25,421 bases of DNA from Dehalococcoidia bacterium UBA6495. GTDB taxonomy: Bacteria; Chloroflexota; Dehalococcoidia; Lucifugimonadales; UBA826. Below the pieces are notes generated by a model. The model was not told where the DNA came from and searched no databases. It saw only the letters and a program-made list of their open reading frames with translations. A program made the translations under genes and the position numbers. Location: assembly GCA_002435305.1 (NCBI GenBank), contig DJMH01000036.1:25146-50566 (forward strand), written 5' to 3'. Each line of letters starts with the position of its first letter. Within the stretch, counting starts at the first letter, position 1. Shown here piece by piece: positions 1 through 7,762 of the stretch.

Positions 1-1101
1 TTTTTTATGTTTTTCTATGTAATCCCAATCAATTTGGTATCCCAATCCAGGCAGGCGGGTTGCTGTGATGACCCCTTCGTTATTTGGCACAACATCCTCA
101 AGAAGCCCAAATTGGTGAGCCCCCGCAGGCATCCAATATTCATAGAAAGCACAGTTTGGTACCGAATAAATCACATGCAAATTAGCTATGTTCATTAGGG
201 AATTCCCAGCTGTCCCGATCTCGCAGTTATAGCCAAAGCCTTCCGCCATAGAACATAACTTCTTAAGTCCTGTTATTCCCAACTTGGCTGAGGTTCCTCT
301 AAGCAACCTATTGGACCTTGTTCTCAGGGCATTGGCTCCCCAGTAGAATTGATTATCCGACTGATCACTCATACAAATGGGAACTTTCAACCTCCTTGTC
401 AATTCAGCAATTGCGTCTAAATCAAAATGAGAGACAGGGTCTTCGTACCAATAGAATGCATTCCTATCTAAAGCCTGGCCTATATCAAGGGCTTTCTGGT
501 AGTCGTATCCACAGTTTGGATCAAGCATAAGCTTCACAGTAGGACCTACTCGCTCCCTTACCATACTTACCGTTTTCACAACTTCATCAGTCTCCATTAC
601 GCCTGGATGAATCTTGTAGGCCTTGAAACCTCTACTAATTATCTCTTCCGCCTCTTTTACATACCCCGCACTATCGACATGCCGAGGCGGGTAAGTAGCA
701 TAAGCATCAATCTCACCTCTTTGATTCCCTAGCAGCTCGTGTATAGGAACACCCGCTTGTTTTCCGGCAGCGTCCCAAAGTGCGATATCGACAGGAGCCC
801 AAGCTGACATACTTAGACCTTTTCGGGCCGATAATATCCCCAGCCTACTCCACAACCATTCTCTCTTCGCAACCTGCATTCCTACCAACTCAGGTTTAAG
901 AACCGTCAAAATAGGGTCATAAAGAGCAGTAGAGCCCTTGCGGAATTCCCCCAAAAAACAATTCCCTTCGATTCCTTCATCAGTAAAAATGCGCAAGACT
1001 CCTTGCTCGACAGAGCCGGAGAACCTTCCAAGATCAGAATCCAGTCCCGTGTCAGGTATTTCTCGTTCTATAACTTCAATACTGACATCTGAAATTTTCA
1101 T
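1..1101 (-). CDS. Enolase-superfamily (mandelate racemase/muconate lactonizing) enzyme, 3' end cut by window
   Basis: The minus strand is open from an ATG at 1101 to the window edge: 367 codons, C-terminus missing. The N-terminus (MKISDVSIEVIERE) is the usual enolase-superfamily capping domain, and the barrel follows from about residue 130. Visible barrel motifs are AYKIHPG (a K-x-H in place of the common K-x-K acid/base pair), LDPN (first metal ligand Asp), WYEDP (second ligand Glu), MSDQSD (third ligand position, Asp) and SAKLGITG (Lys on the sixth strand, as in muconate lactonizing enzymes). Family members abstract a proton alpha to a carboxylate with Mg2+ help, giving racemases, dehydratases or cycloisomerases; the substrate here cannot be read. 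A strong Shine-Dalgarno (GGGAGGA) lies 7 bases before the ATG. The gene diverges from an MFS permease, suggesting a catabolic pair. Confidence 0.88.
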   Translation of the reverse strand, partial: MKISDVSIEVIEREIPDTGLDSDLGRFSGSVEQGVLRIFTDEGIEGNCFLGEFRKGSTALYDPILTVLKPELVGMQVAKREWLWSRLGILSARKGLSMSAWAPVDIALWDAAGKQAGVPIHELLGNQRGEIDAYATYPPRHVDSAGYVKEAEEIISRGFKAYKIHPGVMETDEVVKTVSMVRERVGPTVKLMLDPNCGYDYQKALDIGQALDRNAFYWYEDPVSHFDLDAIAELTRRLKVPICMSDQSDNQFYWGANALRTRSNRLLRGTSAKLGITGLKKLCSMAEGFGYNCEIGTAGNSLMNIANLHVIYSVPNCAFYEYWMPAGAHQFGLLEDVVPNNEGVITATRLPGLGYQIDWDYIEKHKK

Positions 1102-1132
1102 CTAACTGTCCTCCCAAGGTTTTTCAGCCCCG

Positions 1133-1138
1133 ATTATA
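1133..1138 (-). promoter_or_regulatory. Candidate -10 element for the enolase-superfamily gene
   Basis: On the minus strand this is a perfect TATAAT, 31 bases before the ATG at 1101. Transcription would start near 1126 and the leader would contain the GGGAGGA ribosome site. No good -35 hexamer is visible at 16-18 bases. Confidence 0.5.
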
Positions 1139-1151
1139 TAAGAATTCACAG

Positions 1152-1160
1152 TGTTAAAAT
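1152..1160 (+). promoter_or_regulatory. Extended -10 (TGTTAAAAT) placed for a leaderless MFS transcript
   Basis: TGTTAAAAT matches an extended -10 (TGn plus TAAAAT, 5 of 6). The usual 6-7 base distance puts the transcription start at or just before the ATG at 1167, and no Shine-Dalgarno precedes that ATG. Together these suggest a leaderless mRNA. Confidence 0.4.
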
Positions 1161-1166
1161 TCCCTG

Positions 1167-2477
1167 ATGGAATTGTTGAAACGAGCAGCATCTTGGACAC
1201 CTAAAACCACTGTCTACTACGGTTGGATAGTTATCGCGGTTGGGGCTATGGGAACTTATGCCGCGTCAGGATCAGCCCAAGTTACCCTCGCGGGAATTCA
1301 AACTCTTATATATGAGGATACGGGTTGGGATAGAAGTACTATCGCGCTTTGTATAACCATCGGTACCTGGGTTGCTGGCCTGTTAACACCTGTATTCGGA
1401 AAAATCGCCGATACTCACGGGCCAAGGTTAGTAATGCCGCTAACGTCCATTATAGTCGGTGGATGTTTTTTCTGGATAGGAGGCATGACAGCAGTATGGC
1501 ACTTCTATGTCGCCTACATCATTGCGAGGGGGTTAGGTAACCCCGTGCTGATAGGGGTCATGCCTCGAACTGTAGCCGTGAATTTTTTTGAAAGAAAAAG
1601 AAATCTGGTCCTTGGCATAGTATCGATGGCCAGACCTTGCTTTGGAGCCATAAATGTACAACTAATCACATTGGTGAGCGCTTGGTCTAGCTGGCGAACC
1701 GCCTATAAATTGCTTGGGGTGTATTCCATAATATTGGCGCTGCCTTTATTAATATTCGTTAGAAAAGACCCTGAATCAATAGGGCTTTTACCCGACGGCA
1801 CAGAAAAAAATATTAGTCCTCCGGATTCAGCTAGCAATCTCGGGAAAGGCCCTGATACCGATCGGGAGATTTGGTCAGCAGGCGAAGCCGCAAAGACCTT
1901 TGCATTGTGGGCAGTAGTAGCCGCTGAATTTTTAATAATACTTACGTCTGGAACCATAGGATTTCAGCTAGTGCCTTACCTACATGAATCTGGCTTATCT
2001 GTAACTATGGCAGCTCTTGCTTGGACTCTTAGCACCCTTTTAAACGCGTTTTGTAATCCAATTTGGGGGTTTTTATCTGATATATATTCTCCACGAAAAT
2101 TAGTATTATCTGCTCTCCCGATGTCCTTAGGGGTGACTTCCATTTTTCTAGTTATCGAAGGTGGTTACCCAGGATTTGCCTGTGTGGTCATTTGGGGAGC
2201 CGCCACCGGAGGTCTCAATGTGTTGGGTGGTATGATAATAGCGAACTATTATGGTCGGCATTCCTTTGGTTCAATCTCAGGAATTATGGGGCCATTTCAA
2301 ACCATTGGGCTAGGCTTGGGGCCTATAATAGGCGCAATCCTATATGACAGAACCGGTGGGTACAAACAACTGTTTATTTTTGCATTAGTCGCCTACCTTG
2401 TTGCTACTATCTTGTTTTTCTTCGCGAGGCAGCCAATCTTGAAATTGTCTCAAAGAGCCCAAAAGCCTTCGATATGA
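1167..2477 (+). CDS. MFS transporter (monocarboxylate / oxalate-formate antiporter type)
   Basis: A 436-residue, strongly hydrophobic protein with about 12 membrane spans. It opens with the YYGWIVIAVG segment typical of the oxalate/formate antiporter and monocarboxylate branch of the major facilitator superfamily. The cytoplasmic loop motif A is present at about residues 79-88 (GKIADTHGPR: G-x3-D-x2-G-x-R). A hydrophilic central loop at about 200-240 separates the two six-helix halves. The likely role is proton- or anion-coupled movement of a small organic acid across the cytoplasmic membrane. The divergent enolase-family gene suggests the transported compound is a carboxylate substrate of that enzyme, which is inference. 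Its TGA overlaps the ATG of the next gene (ATGA), so the two are probably translationally coupled. Confidence 0.9.
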   Translation: MELLKRAASWTPKTTVYYGWIVIAVGAMGTYAASGSAQVTLAGIQTLIYEDTGWDRSTIALCITIGTWVAGLLTPVFGKIADTHGPRLVMPLTSIIVGGCFFWIGGMTAVWHFYVAYIIARGLGNPVLIGVMPRTVAVNFFERKRNLVLGIVSMARPCFGAINVQLITLVSAWSSWRTAYKLLGVYSIILALPLLIFVRKDPESIGLLPDGTEKNISPPDSASNLGKGPDTDREIWSAGEAAKTFALWAVVAAEFLIILTSGTIGFQLVPYLHESGLSVTMAALAWTLSTLLNAFCNPIWGFLSDIYSPRKLVLSALPMSLGVTSIFLVIEGGYPGFACVVIWGAATGGLNVLGGMIIANYYGRHSFGSISGIMGPFQTIGLGLGPIIGAILYDRTGGYKQLFIFALVAYLVATILFFFARQPILKLSQRAQKPSI

Positions 2478-3391
2478 AATCAATCAAAATACATTTTTGT
2501 GTTTCATTTATTTTTCTTACGCTATTGAGCGTTTCCTGCAGCCAAAATGCAAATAATAATTCGGAAATTTCTCCAAATGAAAGCCCTTCAATTCAAAAAG
2601 CCCGTATTGCCTTCGCTGTTAGTGATTTGAGTGTCGGAACTCACAGACTTGCCTTTGGAATCATTGAGCCCGGCATAGGAGCAGTCAAAAATGAGGAAGT
2701 TAAACTTGAAACTTTCTTTTTCCAAAACGATGATCAACCCGTACTGAAAGAGACTTTGGGCGCTAAATTTCAAAAGTGGCCTATTGGAGATAAAGGCGTT
2801 TACACCAGCAATGTCACCTTTGACGTACCAGGCAAATGGGGAGTAGGAGTATCGTTCAAATCCGCGGGTGGCATTGAAAAGAAGACCTCATCGGTTATCG
2901 AAGTAACTGAGAAAAGTCATGCTCCGTCAATAGGGGACAAGGCATTCCCATCAAATAACACTACTGCCAATCTTTCAGGAAACCTCAGTAACATCACGAC
3001 TGATAGCACCCCTTACAAACCTTTTTATGAATACTCCATCGCCGAATCAATCAAGGAAGGAAAAGCCGCTCTAATTCTCTTCGGATCACCTGCATTTTGT
3101 ACAACTGGTACCTGCGGTCCACAAATAGATATTGTAAAAAATTTACATTCCGATTTCTCTGAAGACGTGGTCTTTATACATGTCGAAATCTATGAAAACC
3201 CGACGGAAATAAAAGGAGATATATCCAATGCCAAAGTTGTCCAAGCGGTTAAGGATTGGAATCTACCGAGCGAGCCTTGGATATTCCTAGTAGACCAAAA
3301 AGGTGTAATAAAAGGTAGATTTGAAGGCTTGGCAACTTATAAAGAAATCGAAATCGCCTTAATGGAAAATAATTTCCTTAGATCAAAGTGA
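2474..3391 (+). CDS. Probable lipoprotein with a thioredoxin-like C-terminal domain
   Basis: A 305-residue exported protein. Residues 1-21 are a signal peptide with a hydrophobic core, ending LLSVSC; Cys22 would be the lipidated residue, although Ser at -3 makes a weak lipobox. Residues 23-40 are a polar, Asn/Ser-rich linker. Residues 42-145 look like a beta-sandwich of the YtkA/FixH type, and residues 185-300 like a thioredoxin fold: ALILFGSPAFC, a CTTGTC pair (Cys209 and Cys214, four residues between them rather than two), SEPWIFLVDQKG with a probable cis-Pro at 268, and a final helix. It could be a thiol-redox or metal-delivery protein at the outer face of the membrane. The start overlaps the MFS stop by 4 bases. 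The domain reading rests on pattern, and the function is unknown. Confidence 0.75.
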   Translation: MKSIKIHFCVSFIFLTLLSVSCSQNANNNSEISPNESPSIQKARIAFAVSDLSVGTHRLAFGIIEPGIGAVKNEEVKLETFFFQNDDQPVLKETLGAKFQKWPIGDKGVYTSNVTFDVPGKWGVGVSFKSAGGIEKKTSSVIEVTEKSHAPSIGDKAFPSNNTTANLSGNLSNITTDSTPYKPFYEYSIAESIKEGKAALILFGSPAFCTTGTCGPQIDIVKNLHSDFSEDVVFIHVEIYENPTEIKGDISNAKVVQAVKDWNLPSEPWIFLVDQKGVIKGRFEGLATYKEIEIALMENNFLRSK

Positions 3392-3410
3392 TGGTAACAT
3401 TAGAAAAGAA

Positions 3411-3434
3411 GGCCGGTCCTGGGGGGGATCGGTC
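3411..3434 (+). other. RNA hairpin between the lipoprotein gene and mfd
   Basis: GGCCGGTC (3411-3418) can pair over 8 positions, two of them G-U, with GATCGGTC (3427-3434), leaving an 8-base loop that includes six G. No T-run follows, so this is at best a weak terminator or a processing structure. Confidence 0.35.
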
Positions 3435-3464
3435 ATTTGTCGTTAGAACATATTTGATAAAATA

Positions 3465-6400
3465 ATGGATCTTATAAAACTAACAGAGCTTTTGAAATCT
3501 GATGCCAATTATCAAGAATTGGTGTCTGAAATCATGAAGGGAAAACCTGAAACCCGTGTTCAGATTATAGATGAGGCTGTACCTTTTTTTACAGCATCTC
3601 TATGGAAAGATTTGCAAATGCCTATTTTGCTTATCTGCCCTAGCCCAGAGCATTCGAGACGTCTTCATGAATATTTATCTGCTTGGATGGGCAGTGACAC
3701 AGAACCACTCAGGTTTGGTGAAAGTGAAATCTTGCCATTCGAGAGATTGACAGAAGATCTTTCCACATCTCGAGAAAGACTAAGAACTTTAGACTGCTTG
3801 GTAAAAAATAATTCAGAGCCATTGGTTGTAGTAACTTCAGCGTCGGCCCTCGCTCAAAAAACAATCTCAATCAAATCATTTAAAGAAAATTCGTGTTCCT
3901 ATGTACAGGGAGACAAAGTAAATCTAGAAGAAATGGTCAATTACTGGCAGCAGATGGGTTACTCTTTTGAATCAAATGTGTCGGAATCAGGCACCGTCAG
4001 TAGAAGGGGTGGAATCATAGACGTATATCCAATAGGAGAGGATATGCCCTATAGAATCGAACTTTGGGGTGATGAGATAGACAGTATAAGGACTTTTGAT
4101 CCAGACAGCCAAAGATCAATAGATATTGTCGATGGATTCTCCATCAGTCCAGCTAAAGAAACTTTAATATCATCAACTTCCGCAGATGAATTTGCCCGAC
4201 TGCTTTCTCACGTGGATCTTTCGCAATGCAATCCTGAAGAAATAACTCGATTTAATTCTGAAATTGATGATCTGTTAAACGGACGTCAAATTGAAGAATT
4301 GGGTTTATATTCCGGCTTTTTCAACAACGGGACCTTGCTTGATTATTTCCCTCAGAATGGGTTAGTGATTTCATACAGAAACGTGGATGCGATGAATTCT
4401 GTATGGAATGTTGAGGAACGGGCAAATCAGTTAAAAATGGTAAAGGAAAACCGGGGAGAGATTCCACTCAATTTTCCGACCGATAGAATTTCTTGGAGCG
4501 AAATAGAAAACTCAATAGAGAAATTAAAGAAAACCATATTTCTGATGCCCTGGGGAGCATCAGACCTGGACAATAACAATACTCACCCAATGCCATTTAG
4601 TTCCCCTCCCTTATATAAAGGTGACCTAGACGCCTTATCGGAGGATACGTCTGAGTTCACAAAGGGAGGAGGTAGGGTGATTGCTATTACCTCTCACCAT
4701 TCAAGATTAAAAGAACTCTTAAAAGATTTAAGCCCCTCTGAACCTCCAGCCAACAGTTCCATAATTGATTTACATCCCCTATCCATAACCCCGATTGACA
4801 CTGCCAATATTGGAGACGGATTTGTAATTAATACGCCACAACATCGTCTAACCCTTCTAGGTGACAAGGAAATATTTGGCATCGCGAAACGCAGGCGGGC
4901 AAGAAGAACTAATAAAGTATCAAGGGAAACTTTTTTTGAAGAAATATCTCCTGGTGATTACGTGGTTCACGTGGAACACGGTATAGCTAGATTTGTTGGT
5001 ACTGATAGCAAGTATGAAGAATCTGGTAACCATGAATATTTAATTCTCCAGTATGCTCAGGGGGATAAGCTGTATGTTCCAATGCAGCATATAGACAGGG
5101 TTGCGCCCTATGTAGCTCCTATGGATAGGTCTCCCTCACTCACGAGACTGGGAACTCAAGAATGGTCTCGGACAAAAACTAGAGTCGAGAAGTCAACTCG
5201 CGAAATGGCAATGGAATTGCTTTCAATATACGCGGCAAGACAGGTGAGTAAGGGCCACGCTACTGGTCCCGACACAAAATGGCAATTCGAACTGGAAGAA
5301 TCCTTCCCCTACGAAGAAACTGTGGATCAAATTTCCACGTTAGTAGAAATAAAAGACGACATGGAATCTGACCGTCCCATGGACCGGCTCATATGCGGGG
5401 ATGTCGGATACGGTAAGACGGAATTGGCTCTAAGGGCAGCTTTCAAAACAGTAATGGATGGAAAGCAAGTTGCTGTGTTAGTACCAACCACGGTCCTAGC
5501 ACAACAACACTTTGAAACTTTCTCGGAAAGGATGAATGGTTTCCCTATCAACTTATCTGTATTGAGCAGATTTAAATCAAATATGGCTCAAAAGGAAACT
5601 TTAAAAGCCTTAATAAATGGAACAGTCGACATATGCATTGGCACACACCGACTAGTTCAGAAGGATGTCAGATTCAAGGATTTAGGTCTAGTGATAATAG
5701 ATGAAGAACAACGATTTGGGGTTGTACATAAAGAACGACTTAAACAAATGCGAAGCCAAGTGGACATACTAACCCTTTCTGCCACTCCTATACCAAGAAC
5801 GTTACATATGTCGTTGGCCGGAGTCAGAGACATGAGCACGATAGAAAGCGCTCCAGAAGAAAGACTACCGATAAAAACCTATGTGTCTGAATTTAGTGAC
5901 GAACTGATTAGAGAGGCAATACTTAGAGAGATGGATCGCCAAGGACAAGTGTATTTCTTGCACAATCGGGTTTATAACATCGAATATATGTCCGAATATA
6001 TTCGAGCCTTGGTCCCAGACGCGAAAATAGGCATCGCTCATGGTCAGATGTCAGAAAGAGAGCTAGAGAGATCAATGATGGCTTTCTCGCAAGGTGAAAC
6101 CGATGTTTTACTTTGTACAACGATAATAGAATCTGGGTTGGATATAGCTAATGCAAACACATTGATAGTAAACCGAGCAGATTCATTTGGACTAGCACAG
6201 CTTTACCAACTAAGAGGAAGAATCGGCAGGAGTTCTAAAAGAGGATATTCATATCTACTCATACCTAAAAGTCACACCATGACAGAATCGGCCGAAAGAA
6301 GGCTAAAAGCAATGTTATCGGCAACTGAACTCGGTTCAGGTTTCAAAATAGCTATGAAAGACTTAGAAATCCGAGGAGCCGGAAACATACTGGGAGCCGA

Positions 6401-6998
6401 GCAAAGTGGTCATATCCATGCTGTCGGTTTCGAACTTTACACTCGGCTTTTAGCAACAGCTGTTGAAGATTTACGATCTCAAGATATTCCACCAGACGAT
6501 CCAAATCACCCCGGTTCTCTCCAACCTAATACAGTAAGCATAGATTTGGGAATTCCTACTGGAATATCTCAAGACTATATAGAAGATCTTCCTTCACGTT
6601 TAGATATATATCAAAAATTGATCAAATGTCGCACATTGGATGAAACTGACTTGATAGACCAAGAGTTAAAGGATCGGTTCGGCCCACTACCCTGGCAAGC
6701 TTTAAACCTTCTTTTTACTGTTAGGCTCAAGATCAAAGCATCGTTAACTGGTATGGAATATATTCGAAAAACAGGTGAAAAACTGGTTATCCAGTTTCCC
6801 TTTGAGGTGGGAGGAATGAGAATTGCGCTGCAAAACCTAATTGGTCCTGGCTGGACTATAGGTAATATGCAGATAAGATCCACTTTAATTGAACTTGGTG
6901 ACAATTGGGAAGACAGCCTTGTAGAGGTAGTTGAGAAATTAGGGGAATTCCAATCAAGAATGTCTGAAGAGTTAATCAAATCCACAGCATCTACATAA
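3465..6998 (+). CDS. mfd: Transcription-repair coupling factor Mfd
   Basis: A 1177-residue Mfd, full length for the family. Mfd is an ATP-driven DNA translocase that pushes stalled RNA polymerase off DNA and recruits UvrA for excision repair. Domains in order: UvrB-like N-terminal part (about 1-370), RNA-polymerase-interacting CarD-like domain from about 495 (GDYVVHVEHGIARFVG), superfamily 2 helicase core with Walker A GDVGYGKTE (about 644-652) and Walker B DEEQRFG (about 746), the second RecA lobe with QLRGRIGRS, and the C-terminal TRCF domain. The start fits the family's N-terminal sequence (LIKLTELLKS), but no Shine-Dalgarno precedes it. Residues 380-404 are encoded by a palindromic insertion described separately. 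The last 8 bases overlap the end of the convergent HAD gene. Confidence 0.97.
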   Translation: MDLIKLTELLKSDANYQELVSEIMKGKPETRVQIIDEAVPFFTASLWKDLQMPILLICPSPEHSRRLHEYLSAWMGSDTEPLRFGESEILPFERLTEDLSTSRERLRTLDCLVKNNSEPLVVVTSASALAQKTISIKSFKENSCSYVQGDKVNLEEMVNYWQQMGYSFESNVSESGTVSRRGGIIDVYPIGEDMPYRIELWGDEIDSIRTFDPDSQRSIDIVDGFSISPAKETLISSTSADEFARLLSHVDLSQCNPEEITRFNSEIDDLLNGRQIEELGLYSGFFNNGTLLDYFPQNGLVISYRNVDAMNSVWNVEERANQLKMVKENRGEIPLNFPTDRISWSEIENSIEKLKKTIFLMPWGASDLDNNNTHPMPFSSPPLYKGDLDALSEDTSEFTKGGGRVIAITSHHSRLKELLKDLSPSEPPANSSIIDLHPLSITPIDTANIGDGFVINTPQHRLTLLGDKEIFGIAKRRRARRTNKVSRETFFEEISPGDYVVHVEHGIARFVGTDSKYEESGNHEYLILQYAQGDKLYVPMQHIDRVAPYVAPMDRSPSLTRLGTQEWSRTKTRVEKSTREMAMELLSIYAARQVSKGHATGPDTKWQFELEESFPYEETVDQISTLVEIKDDMESDRPMDRLICGDVGYGKTELALRAAFKTVMDGKQVAVLVPTTVLAQQHFETFSERMNGFPINLSVLSRFKSNMAQKETLKALINGTVDICIGTHRLVQKDVRFKDLGLVIIDEEQRFGVVHKERLKQMRSQVDILTLSATPIPRTLHMSLAGVRDMSTIESAPEERLPIKTYVSEFSDELIREAILREMDRQGQVYFLHNRVYNIEYMSEYIRALVPDAKIGIAHGQMSERELERSMMAFSQGETDVLLCTTIIESGLDIANANTLIVNRADSFGLAQLYQLRGRIGRSSKRGYSYLLIPKSHTMTESAERRLKAMLSATELGSGFKIAMKDLEIRGAGNILGAEQSGHIHAVGFELYTRLLATAVEDLRSQDIPPDDPNHPGSLQPNTVSIDLGIPTGISQDYIEDLPSRLDIYQKLIKCRTLDETDLIDQELKDRFGPLPWQALNLLFTVRLKIKASLTGMEYIRKTGEKLVIQFPFEVGGMRIALQNLIGPGWTIGNMQIRSTLIELGDNWEDSLVEVVEKLGEFQSRMSEELIKSTAST
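4605..4669. repeat. Palindromic element inserted in frame within mfd
   Basis: Four nested stems lie on a common axis: CCTCCCTT/AAGGGAGG (4605-4612 with 4662-4669), GTGA/TCAC (4621-4624 with 4657-4660), AGACG/CGTCT (4628-4632 with 4648-4652) and CCT/AGG (4633-4635 with 4642-4644), closing on a TATCGG loop. The stretch is read in frame and gives a peptide running from SPPLYKGD to FTKGGGR (about residues 380-404), without resemblance to conserved Mfd sequence. Peptides of this kind are a common by-product of short interspersed palindromes landing inside genes. Only one copy was found in this window. Confidence 0.6.
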
Positions 6999-7710
6999 AA
7001 TCTTCCGCCAAGGAATCTAAAGCATCCAATAACTGTCCCATATTGGAAATCCTCAGACATCGAGAGAATCCAGAGTGATTTCCGTCCCTGTCAATTAATA
7101 TCGGTCGCAGGCCAGAGTTTTCAGCGCCGTCAACATCTGAACCAATCTGATCGCCGACATGAACTGCCTCCAACTCAGATACACAGGCGACCTCCAGGGC
7201 CTTCTTAAACATTAGAGGATTGGGTTTTTCAACACCCAATTCCAAAGAAGTCACGGCAAACTGCATATGTTTTGACAGATTAAATTCGTCCAATAATTTG
7301 CTTCCCGACCGATTCATATTCGACAGTAATCCTAGGCATATATCTCGAGACCTCAATTCGTCCAAAACAGGCCAAACGTCTTCAAAAATAGTCATGTCAT
7401 ATGGAATGGCCCTGACTGTATTCCATATTTCCCCAGCAGTCTCCAAATCTACATCTATGCCTGAACCCCTTATAATTCTTCTTTCATATTCACAGAAAAA
7501 TTTATACCGTTCGATTTCTGACATTTGCCGCAAAGGATGAGATATATTCTGCTTCGTCATGAAGGCATCAGCCTGGCCATAACCTCTAAGAACACCTTGT
7601 TGAGTTAACGAGATACCAAACTGGTCGCAGGCCTGAGATTGAATTTCATATCGCGATGGTTTGAATCCCGCCAAAGTTCCATACAGATCAAAAAAAATCG
7701 CTTTTATCAT
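6991..7710 (-). CDS. HAD-family hydrolase (haloacid dehalogenase / phosphatase type)
   Basis: A 239-residue HAD-like hydrolase. Motif I is FFDLYGT with nucleophile Asp8; the second acidic residue of the usual DxDGT is replaced by Tyr, as in many haloacid dehalogenase and REG-2-like members. Motif II is LLSNMN, motif III has Lys in VEKPNP, and motif IV is HVGDQIGSDVDGA. The residues between about 15 and 95 form the helical cap (C1 type). The substrate is unknown: the Tyr variant leaves both a small phosphate ester and a haloacid possible. The gene is convergent with mfd and overlaps its end by 8 bases. Upstream it faces the AIR-synthase-like gene across a short gap. Confidence 0.88.
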   Translation of the reverse strand: MIKAIFFDLYGTLAGFKPSRYEIQSQACDQFGISLTQQGVLRGYGQADAFMTKQNISHPLRQMSEIERYKFFCEYERRIIRGSGIDVDLETAGEIWNTVRAIPYDMTIFEDVWPVLDELRSRDICLGLLSNMNRSGSKLLDEFNLSKHMQFAVTSLELGVEKPNPLMFKKALEVACVSELEAVHVGDQIGSDVDGAENSGLRPILIDRDGNHSGFSRCLRISNMGQLLDALDSLAEDFM

Positions 7711-7716
7711 ATCGCA

Positions 7717-7727
7717 GCTATAATAGC
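7717..7727. promoter_or_regulatory. Shared -10 region of two divergent genes
   Basis: GCTATAATAGC has 5-bp inverted arms and supplies TATAAT on the plus strand (7719-7724) and TATTAT on the minus strand (7720-7725). It lies in the 52-base gap between the HAD gene (minus) and the AIR-synthase-like gene (plus), so both could start here. No convincing -35 hexamers are seen. Confidence 0.4.
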
Positions 7728-7762
7728 ACCTCTATATCTCAAAGCAGCGATGGATTGTCCAT

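Noticed and set aside
318..530. Short plus-strand open frames over the first kilobase
   Set aside because: They are antisense to the well-supported enolase-superfamily gene and have no recognisable domains.
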